Below are positions 24,740-36,601 of a DNA stretch of 64,000 nucleotides, in pieces. The notes below the pieces were generated by a model that saw nothing but the letters and a program-made list of their open reading frames with translations, was not told the DNA's origin and ran no database searches. How positions within the stretch are numbered: position 1 is the first letter of the stretch; the number at the start of each line of letters is the position of its first letter. The stretch is from Armigeres subalbatus (Eukaryota > Arthropoda > Insecta > Diptera > Culicidae): positions 24,148,035 to 24,212,034 of the forward strand of contig NC_085140.1 in assembly GCF_024139115.2 (NCBI RefSeq), read 5' to 3'. The position numbers and the translations under genes are program-made.

Positions 24740-26640
24740 TTGTCACATACTAACAAATTATGATTCATAGGTAAACAACTTACTGTTCGTGAATACGAAG
24801 GTCGTTCATCAACACTCAAAATTTTTCAAACCTAATCAGAATTCGATTATTGTCACCTTCAGTATGAATTCGCTTTGCTGCCGTGCATTTCATTGCTAAA
24901 ATTCAAAACGTCCTTTAGAATTACTTTAAAAATGGCATTCATTTCCTCATTCTAGCTCCGGCACTGTTCGGCTACGTAACCCCCCTCTAAAAAAAGCAAA
25001 CCTCAACTTAGCTTTCATTGTCCATCAGGATCTTAAACCCCACGAATAAACCTTTCTCGGTTCAAAAGTACCAACGATTCGGCATAAATTCGGTGCGGTA
25101 TTTACCCATTCGTTTGCTCGGGCGAAGGGAGTCGTGCTTTTGACCGATATTTGCAACCACCGTAGCCCCCTAAGCCAACCACCTAAAACGACCTTCATTT
25201 TGCTAATGCTTCCCCGAAGCTCACATCGCAAAGAAAAGCGAACAAATAGGGTGAAAGAAAAAAAAACAATCCGCCATTCCATACAATGTGTCATAGTTTT
25301 AGCGCAGCAACAACAATCGTGACGTTTCAGCACATAACTATAAACGATATAATGTATAATTATTGCAGTATAATGAAAACATGGGGACGAAAAAGAAGTA
25401 AGCCGGCACCATTCGACGCTAGTTGGCTCAGCTGTGCAGCACAGCTCTATTGCTTTGTGGCCGGGTGCTGGGTGATTGTCAGAACGGGAAATTGAGGCTT
25501 TTTGCTGCGGTGGAGCCTTTTACCTCAACCCACAAATGAGCAGGATAAAAAATAAACGAAATTGTTCACCTAGCTATGAAAGTGCGTTTCATGTTTTAAA
25601 ATGTTTCTTTCTTAATTTTATTTTTCATTATGTTGTTAAGAATACAGCATCAAGATTATTATCACTTCAGTATTAATATTTAACACTCGGCACTTCTCCG
25701 GAATTTCTATCAGAAATTATTATTTAGATGGGAAACACAGCTTTTCGGTACATCTTGCCACACAAGAAAGGTAAAAGCGAAAACGTCCACGGGATCACGA
25801 GAAGCAACGTTGGAGCTATTCGAAAACTTTATAGAAGGATTGGAGTCTCTGGTAGAACAAAAAAGCAGGACTCACGAAGGGAAAAACGGCTTTGTCTGAC
25901 ATCACTCTTCAGACGTAGCACAATCAAAACAAAAAAAATGGAAGGTTGCTCTCTGGTATGATAATTATGATACACTTATCCGTGATTGCAAAAAGAGTTA
26001 TATGGCTTGATGAGATGATTTCACGTGCGGAATCCACCAGCGGTGGAACAATGGAATGAAGATTATATTCAACAAGAATTAGTGGTTTGTATATTAGTTG
26101 TTAACATCAATGTCTACCAGTGTTGCTGTGCGAGTAGATTGCATAAGATTCTAAGGATTATCCACAAGTATAAAACATATCAACCTTTTCCCGCTAGCAT
26201 CAATCGGTGGAACATCTACTCATAGCATGTTTTCTAAATACTTCATGGTCTCGAATCGCATCATCGAGAAACATGTGGTTTAGGTATATGGCACATAAAC
26301 AACGACATGGATTTTTGACATTCTTTGGAATTTTCTTAGAAACCTTTAGAGTTTATTCGGGAAATTCTTTGGGGTTCTTAGCAAATGTTGGCCTTAACTA
26401 ATTGAGAGAATCGTCTGATACAATAAAACGAGATAAAACGGGAAAGGTCATTTTCAGAGCTATTAAAATGTATAGCCTCGTGTGAGGGATGTGTGTTTTG
26501 GTTCACTATAATTTGGTTCACATCACGAAATAAAGAAAATCATATCTCTTGGACTTGGCACCGATCTTCAAAGAAATCATTTTAGACAACATTAATGACT
26601 TTCTCTGCAATTAACAATTTTGAATGTTCCCTTAAAATAG
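24740..26640. other. Intergenic stretch, no gene assigned
   Basis: Several frames of 60-102 codons lie on both strands at 25025-25676 and 25728-26225 without domains. None is favoured by composition. Confidence 0.35.
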
Positions 26641-28205
26641 ACGAAATACATTGTTGACTTTTTTTTATGGAAAACCGATAGTAGGTATTAGATGTGCTCC
26701 ATTATTTCTTATTTCAATATTTGTACTAAAATTGCTCATCTCTTTCTGGTTTATGGAAAGTTCTGCCAAGTTTATGGAATTGAGTCAACTGACATCCCTG
26801 CACATGGTCGACTCAAATGTGATATCGCCTGGTTGGTCTCACTTGTGCACACAAACAATAAAAAGTCGCACATCATGAACACGTTTTCATACCTTTATCT
26901 AACCGTGACCAGGTCCGCGAATGTAACGACCCTCCCAACCTAATGGAATCAGTTTGGGAAGCTTCGATAACGAGAACGCCGCCGATGATGGCGATGGCAG
27001 GTTAGGTATACGCAGTTGACGGACGACGAAGACCGCACACATTTCGGTTTAATGAAAACGAACGTACCTTATGTACAGAAGGAGGCACTTGATTAGCCTG
27101 GTCAGTTCTTGAACGATGATGGGTGCCTTATTTCGTTGCCCTCCTGTGTCGGATACTACGAAAGGGTTCGATTCCGTAAACACGCACATAGGACACAAGC
27201 CGCAGAATAGGCAATCACGTAATTTTGGCAAAACAGCCAACAGTCGCTGGCCATCGTTGGGTTTGAAACCGTCGTCAGAAGGATGATTATTTGATGCTTG
27301 ACCGCGGTGCGGTGGGCTTCACGCGTTTCAGGGGGAATGTAGTTTTGATGGCCAGGGATGGGATACGGCCCAAAAGGCGAGTTTTACGATGGCTTGTAAC
27401 GACCAAATTAATGATGTTGATGGGAAAACCGCGTGTGGAACGCGCCGTGAGACATTCATATTTTTTGTTGTGTCTTTTGATAATTTTCTTCTCCCGCGAT
27501 ACACCTGGCGGTATTGATTTTAAAGTATGGCGAACTGTACACATGAATAGTTACGTTAATGTATTAAAGTATCAGAATATCAAAGTTCAATATGGCAGAT
27601 TTTTGCTGCCATAACGAGTATACTGAAGTATGATTAAAATATGATGATTTGCATGAAAAAGCATAGACAACTTTCAGCCAAAAGTAGAAAGATTACATTA
27701 AAATATCGACCCAGCTAGTAAAACTACAAACTAAATAGTAGAATTTTCAGCTCAAGTAATTTTTTTTCAAGGTTAATAACCATTTCTTGTAGTTAAATAA
27801 AACACGTGTAATATTATTGGGATAATTTGTAATATCTAATTAATACATTGGTTAAGATGCACGGCATTTCTAATTCTGAGGCGGCGAGTTCAATCCCTGG
27901 TCCGATTGATGCGAATTTCTCGACTTCTCTTGGCTTCAATGGGTCATATTTTTCTTAATACGAACCGGTTAACTAGTGCACGGTATCTGATTTCTGGGGT
28001 CAAGCAACAAACATTATCGTGGGACATTTCAATCTTTATGATTTAGCAATGAGATTCTATGGTAGTTTTGTACTCTATCTCTGGGCCATTTTTATGATTC
28101 GAAAAATTAAGATATATTGTGGTACTTCTGTTCTTCCTGGAAATCGTTAGGCATACCTGGAACCGGCTCTAGAGTCAAAAATTAAAAATAATTATACATT
28201 TCCAT
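26641..28205. other. Intergenic stretch with a possible degenerate SINE at about 27850
   Basis: A 107-codon plus frame at 27291-27614 overlaps an 85-codon minus frame and cannot be assigned. At 27850-27905 GGTTAAGATGCACGGC followed by GAGTTCAATCCCTGG resembles A and B boxes of an old tRNA-derived SINE, and the next ~30 bp (CTCGACTTCTCTTGG) weakly resembles the Feilai body. Confidence 0.35.
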
Positions 28206-28700
28206 GTGGCATATCTGACATCAGTTCTGACAGAGCAGTCTCTGTGTGCCGTCGACTTGGCTCTGTACGCGCGTTATTTCGATAAGAGAATTTATCGCGT
28301 TCTGACGATTAGGACGTCATTCGAACGGTGCGTGGTATTTCAGTTTTGGCTGCAAATAGTGTATAGTGTGTTGAAGGCACTCTCGTCATGGGATGTGTGA
28401 AGTTTCTGCGGTGTTTTCTGTGACAGTGCAGTAGGGATACTCGGTACGCGTGCTTGATAAGCTCTTTCCGTGGTAGTGAAGCGAAGTTTTCTCGCTAGTG
28501 CGGTGGAGACGCACGGTACGTAAGGTTTATAATTTCGTTCGGTAGAAGGGAAACGAATTCGTTTCGTCGGTACGGATGAACCCGCCAGTTCGTTTGGCGG
28601 AAGGTTAAAGACAATTTTCGCCGCGCTATTTTCGTTTTAGTCTCGCGTTTCCGGACAAACGAATTGCCAGTGCTGCACAGTGGTTCCCCCATAGGTCATA
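28206..28700. other. GC-richer non-repetitive patch, possible 5' untranslated region
   Basis: Base composition rises well above the surroundings, CpG dinucleotides are frequent (CGCGTT, GTCGAC, CGTACG), and ATCAGTTCTGAC resembles an insect initiator. Frames on both strands are short. It could be the 5' untranslated region of a retrotransposon or of a host gene; neither is shown. Confidence 0.25.
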
Positions 28701-28889
28701 AATACAAAAACATGACTTTATCGAAATTCAACAAGTTATCCCTAAACTGCTACTTTATGGTATACTATTTAAGATGCAATCGTCATTTTTGTAGAATTTG
28801 AGCTAATATGATCTGTATAAGGCTTTGAATTTAAGATAATCCAATTAAATAAACTATACGTGAAAATGTTGGCATACCTCATGAAACTT

Positions 28890-30010
28890 ATGTTTTACCT
28901 TTGAATTCCCTCTTGAAATATCCTCTGAGTAAATATTTACACTCAAATCTGTCTTCTACATGCTATTTCAGTTGGGACCGTCCGAAACCAAGCAAATGGT
29001 CAACGAAAAATTCTACCGTGTTTGATGAACGGATTCACAATTTTTGTTCTGAATTTCATTATTATCAATAAAATATGTTTCCTCTTCAGATCCCCTCCAG
29101 AAACAATTCCTGAATAAATATTTACACTATTCTCTATCATCTAAAGGCTATTTCAGCTGCGACCATCTGCAACCAAGCAAATGGTAAACAAATAACTTTT
29201 CTATGTTTCTTCGACGAAAAAACAATTTTCTTCTAAATTTTGATATCTTCATCGTTTACGAAAATATGTTTCCCCTTCAAATCCCCTCCAGAAACATCCT
29301 GTGAGTAAATGTTTACACTCTAATCTGTCATCTAAAGGCTATTTCAGCTGCGACCATTTGCGACCAAGCAAATGGCAAACAAATAACTTTACTATGCTTC
29401 TCGACGGAAATACAATTTTTTCTAAATTTTGTTATCTTCATCCTTTACGAAAATATGTTTCCCCTTGAAATCTAGTCCAGAAACATCCTGTGAGTAAATA
29501 TTTACACTCTAATCTGTTATCTGAAGGCTATTTCAGCTGCTACCTAGCAAATGGTAAACAAATAGCTTTACTATGCCTCTTCGACGGAAACACAATTTTT
29601 TCTAAATTTTGTTATCTTCATCCTTTACGAAAATATGTTTCCCCTTGAAATCTCCTCCAGAAACATCCTGTGAGTAAATATTTACACTCTAATCTGTCAT
29701 CTAAAGGCTATTTCAGCTGCTACCAAGCAAATGGTAAACAAATAGCTTTACTATGTTTCTTTGACGAAAACACAATTTTCTACTCAATTTTATCTTCTTC
29801 ATCCACTAAGAAAGTATGTTTCCCCTTCAAATACCTTCAAGAAACATCCTCTGAGTAAATATTTACACTCCTATCTTGCATCTAAAAGCTATCTCAGCTG
29901 CAACCGTCTACGAGAAAGCCAATGGTAAACAAATAACAAAATTATGTTTGTTTAACAGATATCATATTATCTGCTCAATTTAATCGTGTACCGCTTCAAT
30001 TTCTTTTTGA
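28890..30010. repeat. ~180-190-bp tandem array, about six units
   Basis: The marker ATATGTTTCCCCTT starts at about 29073, 29264, 29453, 29633 and 29814, with a diverged unit on each side, so periods are 180-191 bp. Units share CATCCTGTGAGTAAATATTT, AAAGGCTATTTCAGCTGC and AAGCAAATGGTAAACAAATA. Central units are the most alike, as expected if turnover occurs inside the array. Confidence 0.9.
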
Positions 30011-30135
30011 ATATCCTTTAAGTGTATTCGTATTTCTGGCTGCTGCTTAAATGGCATTTCAGTTACGACAGTCTACGACTGAGCTTTAAAATAAATAGTC
30101 GATGGTAAAAAATTAACAAAATTGATGAACACGAG

Positions 30136-30395
30136 TATTATCAGTTCAATCAAAGGTAATTGCCTATTTCCGGGGATTAAACCACCCGACTTGGACGTTA
30201 ATTTACAATGTTATGAAAACTCATATGTGAATATGTACGTTATGTGGAAGATATTGATTTGGAAAATGTATTGGAGGTAACCACTTTCCCTTCGATGGGA
30301 CTCGAACCCATGACCCTACAGTACGCTAGACTGGTGCTTTAACCAACTAAGCTACGAAGGACCTCCGTCGGCCTTCGCAACCTAGCGGCTACTGA
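30136..30395 (-). mobile_element. tRNA-derived SINE, copy 2, within a direct duplication
   Basis: On the minus strand the tRNA-like region spans 30361-30287 with boxes TAGCTTAGTTGG and GGGTTCGAGTCCC. The SINE tail runs toward 30215. The segment from 30136 (CAGTTCAATCAAAGGTAATT) is repeated almost unchanged from 30644, so copies 2 and 3 are a local direct duplication. Confidence 0.85.
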
Positions 30396-30643
30396 ACGAG
30401 CTCGAGATTCCCAAATTGGACGCATAGTCAAATCACTCGCAATCCATTTCTCAAGCCAATACTTCCACATGTGTATTGTACACGTCCACATTAGAGGAGC
30501 GTGAGTATTTAGAATGTCTGGCGGCTATACACATTCTTCATCAGCAACGGTACTGATCAAGTGAGGTTGTGTAAGCTATTTGCCAGTCGGTCGTCAAGCT
30601 CAGACCCGACCGCATTGCGTAGGCAAGAGCACGCAACTCAAGT

Positions 30644-30884
30644 TCAGTTCAATCAAAGGTAATTGCCTATTTCCAGGGATTAAACCACCCGACTTGGACG
30701 TTAATTTACAATGTTAGGAAAATTCATATGTGAATATGTACGTTATGTGGAAGATATTGATTTGAAAAATGTATTGGAGGTAACCACTTTCCCTTCGATG
30801 GGACTCGAACCCATGACCCTACAGTACGCTAGACTGGTGCTTTAACCAACTAAGCTACGAAGGACCTCCGTCGGCCGCTAGGAC
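30644..30884 (-). mobile_element. tRNA-derived SINE, copy 3, right half of the direct duplication
   Basis: Nearly identical to 30136-30375 over about 230 bp, with the tRNA-like region at 30864-30790 on the minus strand. It also forms the left arm of a palindrome with copy 4. Confidence 0.85.
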
Positions 30885-30894
30885 CTAGTAGCCG

Positions 30895-31090
30895 CTAGGT
30901 TGCGAAGGCCGACGGAGGTCCTTCGTAGCTTAGTTGGTTAAAGCACCAGTCTAGCGTACTGTAGGGTCATGGGTTCGAGTCCCATCGAAGGGAAAGTGGT
31001 TACCTCCAATACATTTTCCAAATCAATATCTTCCACATAACGTACATATTCACATATGAGTTTTCATAACATTGTAAATTAACGAGTATT
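30895..31090 (+). mobile_element. tRNA-derived SINE, copy 4, palindromic to copy 3
   Basis: The tRNA-like region (30919-30993) folds as a near-complete cloverleaf: acceptor TCCTTCG/CGAAGGG, D stem GCTT/AAGC, anticodon arm with loop CTAGCGT (AGC at positions 34-36), T stem ATGGG/CCCAT with loop TTCGAGT. One mismatch in the anticodon stem, a 6-nt variable loop and the shared SINE tail to 31085 speak against a working tRNA gene. A and B boxes could still promote RNA polymerase III transcription. Confidence 0.8.
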
Positions 31091-31099
31091 ATGTTTTCT

Positions 31100-31490
31100 T
31101 TATCATTGTCAACTTTATTCGTGTATGTGTGCGTATGTATGTACGCAAAAAAAACCCACTTATTTTTTAAGGTACTTATACTTCTAGACCAACATTTGGA
31201 AAGGGCGTAACAGCCAATATTTATTCCTTCTGATTCTTCGTCTGCATATTTAGCTATATATGTGGACAAAGAATCAGAAGGAATAAATTTTGGCTGTTAC
31301 GCCCTTTCCAAATGTTGATCTAGACTTAACCGATTTGTTCGGAACAAGTTGCGTTCGACGTGGAATCATATCCTTTTGTTTTCTAATAAGAATTGGCCAG
31401 ATCGCACAATGGGTCTAAAAGTTATGGAAAAAATACTATTTTTTCATATGCACTAGAAAGGCATTAACACCGCTAGGTGGATTAATCAGG
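31100..31490 (+). mobile_element. Diverged TGCCTTTCTCG repeat interrupted by a hairpin element
   Basis: The (GT)-rich tract near 31120-31145 is followed by the unit (GGTACTTATACTT, then from 31324 CTTAACCGATTTGTTCGGAAC) and by the family 3' end CTAGAAAGGCATTAACACCG and CTAGGTGGATTAATC at 31450-31490. The unit is split by the inverted repeat at 31184-31323. Confidence 0.75.
31184..31323. mobile_element. Hairpin MITE inserted in the repeat
   Basis: Inverted arms of about 50 bp (CCAACATTTGGAAAGGGCG ... complement) around a ~28-bp loop, with CTAG at both tips. The interrupted host sequence reads ACTT on each side, consistent with a 3-4-bp target duplication. Tips are related to the element at 20477-20706. 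Confidence 0.8.
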
Positions 31491-31729
31491 TTTATTTTCG
31501 TTTACTACTTTCACAATAACAAGCATCCTCCCACGCATCTTCCTCAAGAATGTAAATTGAACGTTGTTGTTGGATTTTTGCATATAATACTGAAGTCGGT
31601 TCCGTAAAGTATGATAAGGACTGAGCGTACCAAATAATTAAAAAATAGGCTGTTTAACCTGAAAAATACTAAAGGTACACCATTTTACCGTATAATTTCC
31701 GTAATTTATATTTATGACCGCCCTCCTAG

Positions 31730-32280
31730 GGGAATGGAACCACTGTTTGCCGGTTGGCAACACGCGCACTCCGCGAACAAAGTGGCCCCCAGTGATAACG
31801 GTGCATTGAATCGACGGGGAATACACTGGCAGACGTCTGCCATGATATATGGATATGAACGATACCGCAGGCACGCTCCAAGTCCTACGACTTCAACACA
31901 AAAACGATCCGTTGTCCCAGAATACGTTCACCTTTCATCTCTTCGTTGTAAGTTTCCTTGGTTGTCCTATCGATGGGGACTTCAAGGAGAACCGAGGCGC
32001 GAGCTACGCGTTGAAAGTTCTCAGCCGCAACCACTTCTAGTGAATGCAAAAAATGAACAAAATTTGCAATGGTATGCCGGTGGAAATGATAAATTCCTGC
32101 AAAATCATGGACCAAATCATAGAGCTACGTGGAACAATTCGAACTGGCTCCTTCCCAAAGGTGCCAAACCCAGCAATGCAAGTTAACACGAGATTTGGCA
32201 AAGGAAAGAGGAACATGGAAATCGACAGCGACGACATTTTCACGGAATTCTCTGACACTCCCTAGCAGAACAATCTAGAC
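31730..32280 (+). pseudogene. Possible LINE ORF1 remnant
   Basis: Overlapping frames on the plus strand (31734-32186, 32044-32265) lie just upstream of a LINE ORF2 remnant in the same orientation. The last frame contains NTRFGKGKRNMEIDSDDIF, plausible as the end of a gag-like ORF1 protein. No zinc knuckle is readable. The assignment depends mainly on position. Confidence 0.3.
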
Positions 32281-32639
32281 CAATTTGGTTGCAGCAACTC
32301 ATATGTGACAAAATACAGTTGCAAATGGGTCACAGCACTTTTGTGCTACATGTGTGCTGCTCGGGCTTATGGACACAAGTCCATTTTAACAAACACCGAA
32401 GCGAGGACGCGATGCCAGTAACTCCGGCGACAGCAAGAAATCTAATGTACTGTATCGAAACCCAAACGTGGACCGACGCACGGTGCTGTCAAGAAGGGTA
32501 TGAAGTAAGTCCTGCTGCTGGCAACGGGAAGGCACCTCAAGGCCACGCGACGAAAACTACAAGCGGCCGTCAACGACTACGTGAGCCAAATCAGCTGGTA
32601 AGTGTTCCAGAACCCACAACCTCAGCCAAAGACCCTCAA

Positions 32640-33960
32640 CCCAACCCATAGCCATCGATAAGGTCCCCATCCCCACAAAATCCTCGGCATCACAGTGTAC
32701 AGGAACCTTAACTTCCGTGATCACTGCAACCGAGTCCGCGGTGATTGTTCATCCAAAATCAACATCATCAAAAGCATATCGAAAAAATGATCCAGAAGAG
32801 ACCGCTCAAAGCGCCTCCGAGTTGCAAACGCAATCATCAGCAGCCGATTCCTCTATGACATCGAGCTGTGCAGCCTCAACGTCAACAACCTCATCGCCCT
32901 ACTAGGAACAACCTACAATAGAACCATCTGGTTAGTCTCCGGGCTACTCCCGTCAACCCCGGCGGATATAGCCTGTGCCGACGCCGGTGTGCTACCTTTT
33001 CGGATCCAAGCCACCGCCGCCTTTTGCAGCAGAGCTCGTGGTTACTCCGCAGGCACGAAGGAATTCCACAACCTTTGTGGAAAACACACCCTCAAGATTA
33101 CCGGCCTCCGGCGTCTTGGCCCGAGAAACTGGGAAACCACACCTCCCAAAGTAGACATCAAGCTAAAAGGACACCCGAAATGAAACCCGAACCCAACCAA
33201 AACCCAGGAAAACTTCAAGAACCACATCCGGGAAAAGTACCCGAATCACGGATGGCTCCAAGGCCGCCCTCAATGTCGGCATCGGAAACTATTCCTATAC
33301 CATCGACGAATCCCATCGACTGTCCCGACAGTCCCGGTTGCACTTTTTTTTTCAGCCGAAACAGCCGCCATCTTCAGGGCCATGACCATACCCTCATCGT
33401 ATCAAACTCGGCTAGTGTCTTAACGGCCCTGGCATCGCCAGCTAGCAGGCACCCGATCGAGTCCGTAGCCAACAGCAACATCACGCTCCTCTGGGTACCT
33501 AGTCATGCAGGAATACCACGAATATGCGGACGCACTAGCTAATCTCGGAAGGAACGACAGTTTTTTTTAGCAGAGAAGTCTTGGCAGCGGACGGCAAACT
33601 TTGGGTAAAGGCAGAAATCACCACAGCATGGGCAAACGACTGGAGACGGCAGAGAAATTTCTGTTGAATGCTGAAGAACTCTACGCTACCTGGCAGTGGC
33701 AGCGACAACCGTTCTCCAGGTTGAGAACGGGCCACACCAACATCACCCTTAACCCGGGGTCACCCGCTTCCACAACAGGTGCGAGAAGTGCGATTGCAGC
33801 CTAACAATCGACCATATCCTCAGCACATGTCCACACTACCACACAGCCCACATTAACAACAACATCTCCAATGCCTATTCGGCCCTACAAAACAATTCGT
33901 TGTTGGATGAAAGCAGCATCATAAACTGATGTCCACCTTTACACTGAAGTATAAAGAAAG
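32640..33960 (+). pseudogene. I-clade LINE ORF2, RT C-terminus plus RNase H, frameshifted
   Basis: Read through several frames the segment follows the C-terminal half of an I-clade LINE polyprotein. It shows a post-palm block (VANAIISSRFLYDIELCSLN), the thumb-like region YNRTIWLVSGLLPSTPADI and VLPFRIQATAAF (32910-33030), an RNase H part with AETAAI (about 33357), SNSASVLTAL (about 33408) and WVPSHAGI, and a final zinc-finger-like CEKC ... HILSTC (33782-33830). RNase H degrades the RNA strand during element copying. In the second RNase H block the expected aspartate of TDSA is asparagine, and frames shift at least three times, so the gene is dead. Confidence 0.75.
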
Positions 33961-34239
33961 ACCCCTGCATTGAAACTGGACAACTGCCAAGAAATTACGG
34001 AACACAACCTGAACCTCCTTGAAACCAAACCGACCCGGCTATGAATTAGGACCCCTCTTTGCAAAATGGAACTCGAAAACCCAAACAGCATCGCAGTTTT
34101 TGTGTAGCCAAGGTCAATTTTGGGTACGATGTAGCGGAAACACTCTACCGACGGGGTGACGGTCCCCGCTCATGGACGATTCAAATCAAGCGTGAGTCGA
34201 ACGCACCCAAATCAGTTTCTAAAAACTCAAGGCTGAGTT

Positions 34240-34760
34240 GAATCTTACTTGATACTTGATGGGCTACAGCTCTTCGATGAACCTACGCCGAATGGAGTAT
34301 CCTTCCCCACTAGACTCGATCCTGGCCTAATCGCTTCCAGTCGCCACGCGCCCTCAGGTCCCCTTCAACTGCAAAAAGCCATCGTGTACGCGGCCTGCGG
34401 CCTCTTCCGGGTTCTCTACTAAATATCATCTTCGCTTGACGTTTTTCCGGCATGCGAACAACGTGACCAGTCCACCGTAGTCTGCCGTGTTATATAAGCT
34501 TAATAATATCCAGCCCTTTATACACCTGGAACAATTCGTGATTCATGCGATGCCGCCAGATACCGTTCTCCTGTTTACTGCCGAGTATTGTCCGCAACAT
34601 CTTACGCTCAAACACCGCTTCTTTGAACACCCACTCTCCTAATCGCTCCCTCGAGCGCTATATTGAACAGTAGATTCGAGAGTGCATCACCCTGCTTTAA
34701 TCCATCTAAGGTAACAAATGACGTCGATATTTCATCCGCAACCCTTACACTTGATTTCGA
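34240..34760 (-). pseudogene. LINE RT fragment (palm start and C-terminus)
   Basis: The minus-strand frame ending near 34608 carries FVTLDGLKQGDALSNLLFN, the block before the RT catalytic motif (GLxQGDxLSxLLF). Downstream in another frame 34530-34300 reads as HGRLRWTGHVVRMPEKRQAK and REPGRGRRPRTRW, the C-terminal tail typical of this LINE type. The catalytic YxDD part between them is missing. Short related debris lies at 55925-56125. Confidence 0.7.
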
Positions 34761-34964
34761 TTTCGGAAAACCATGTTCATTAGCTAAATCATCGTATGTG
34801 AATTGACAGTGATTTGACGTTCGTCGCATAAAATATTGGATACTGTTGTATGTGTAAACATAAAAATTGGTTTTAAACGCATTTTGGAGCGAAATGATTT
34901 TTTGAAAAAAGAGTAAAATGATTTGTGAATGATTTTCCATACACTGGAAACTACACTACCTCCC

Positions 34965-35478
34965 CAATGGAAAAGTGCCTGGTCTGAAGAGGGAGCTGGC
35001 TGATGTCTGCAAGGAATTGCCATCGTAGGTAATAGTTCTGGGAGACGTGAACATCGACCACCATGCCAGGGGTAGTTGCTCCACGAACATCAGAGGTAGC
35101 ACGGTCTGCAAAGCCGGTCTAATGATTCTGAATGATGGCTCACCCACTCTCCACAAAGGAAACGTCGAGTCAGCTATCGACATCTCAGCCGCCTTGATGT
35201 CAATTGTGAACCGGCTGCTGTGGTTAACGGACGGTGACTCCCGAGGCAGCGACCACATATACCGATATCGGTGCCCTTTTGACAGCTCTCCAACTGAAGT
35301 AACTCGGAGACTCCGCTAGTTGTATGAACGTGCTGACTGGAGCCGCTTCCAAGCCACCATCGAAAATTCCTTGGACTAGATGCCGCCGAACACAATTATC
35401 GAGGTAACTGACGTCATTCTCCGGGCAGCTGAGGAAAGTATCCCTAAGCCCAACCCAAACACGGGACGCCCAGCACTC
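34965..35478 (+). pseudogene. I-clade LINE endonuclease segment (5' part of the split element)
   Basis: Plus-strand frames give an AP-endonuclease-like domain: VIVLGDVNIDHHARG (catalytic-type GDxN block, about 35028), NDGSPTLHKGNVESAIDIS (about 35128) and GDSRGSDH (the S-D-H block, 35232-35256). These nick target DNA in non-LTR retrotransposons. Stops interrupt the frame at several points. The reading breaks at PALH (35480), where the Transib-like element is inserted, and resumes as WWSSDT at 37038. Confidence 0.75.
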
Positions 35479-36043
35479 CATTGCACGGTGGCTAAAATCG
35501 TGTTTTCAGCTTGTTTATTTAATAGTACCTTTATTATGTGATTTAGCGTAATGGCGTTTTCGAGACATTTTATAGTTAGTCGACGCGTTTTTTTGAAGGT
35601 ATTCAGCCTTATGATCAATCCCGTTAAAAGTGAGATGAAAATTTATTTTTTTCCACTTTACAACATGGAAGATATAAGTCTTCGCGAGAGTTGTAGTAAA
35701 AGTTCTCCTGAAAAACTTTGTCGAAGACACCAAGCTCGTAATTTCATTACTTTTGGAGATTTATTGCATTTTATGCCAACAAGTTTTGAACATGTTCGAT
35801 GTATAAGCATACAATCTTATGGAGACGCATGGTGCATTGGTTCATCAACTCCTTGTGGTGGGTGATTGATTTCTACCTTGCAAAGTAGGAAATGGTTTTT
35901 GATGAAACATTACTTACATTCGCTTACAACTCTACAGTTCAGGTATTAATTTAAAGTTAATTACTTGTACTTTGTTATGCGTATAAGATTGACTGCTACA
36001 ATTTGCCCCTTGTCAAGTAGCAGTTAAATCAAATATGCCTAAG

Positions 36044-36601
36044 CAGGGTTTCGACTTTTCGTTTCAATGAGACCAAAGCAAGCGTTTTTCGGACCAAGGG
36101 AAAATCTTGTTTCTTTATGTTGAGGATCATCTTTCACCCATCAATCTTTTCTCTAGAATTAGCATTGGAAGATGAACGAAAATCTTGCCTATTAGATGAA
36201 AATCCTTTTTCGTTTAATTACTTTTACCTCTCACTCACTTTTCGCGAGAATTATCGCAGAACAATTACAAAAATGTATGGCCGCGCTGAGATTCGAACTC
36301 AGAATAGTAAAAATAATAGCTGTTTGGATGCGCTTACTTTAGCCACACCACCACGCTATCTGTATGAAAGCGTTAAGTTATTTGTTCCACATAAGCTACT
36401 ACCATTTGAATTGATGATGCCACGAAAAGACTCGAATATGAAAGAAAAAGAGCAAACCAACGCTTAGCGGCAATCGAAGTGAGCGAAAAATTGTTATCAC
36501 TCTCCAGGCTGTTTTTCTTTCCCGAAAAGCGATTTCTCCCCGAAAACTTTCGTGAGGGAAAATCATGTGCTCCTGAGATTGAGTGAGCATTACGAACCCT
36601 G
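36044..36601. mobile_element. hAT-type MITE nested in the Transib-type element
   Basis: Ends CAGGGTTTCG and CGAACCCTG (complement CAGGGTTCG) are typical hAT termini, flanked by an exact 8-bp duplication TGCCTAAG at 36036-36043 and 36602-36609. Sub-terminal blocks (GAGACCAAAGCAAGCGTTTTT and CCTGAGATTGAGTGAGC) are shared with the shorter element at 59893-59997. It holds a tRNA-like segment at 36270-36362. Confidence 0.88.
36270..36362 (-). repeat. tRNA-like segment inside the hAT MITE
   Basis: On the minus strand GTGTGGCTAAAGTAAGCGC resembles an A box and CTGAGTTCGAATCTCAG is a perfect T arm (5-bp stem, 7-nt loop), 20 bp before the end. The acceptor and anticodon stems do not pair well. It is a decayed tRNA-derived SINE head or tRNA pseudogene. 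Confidence 0.55.

Noticed and set aside
36270..36362. Functional tRNA gene on the minus strand
   Set aside because: Only the T arm pairs well; acceptor and anticodon stems do not.
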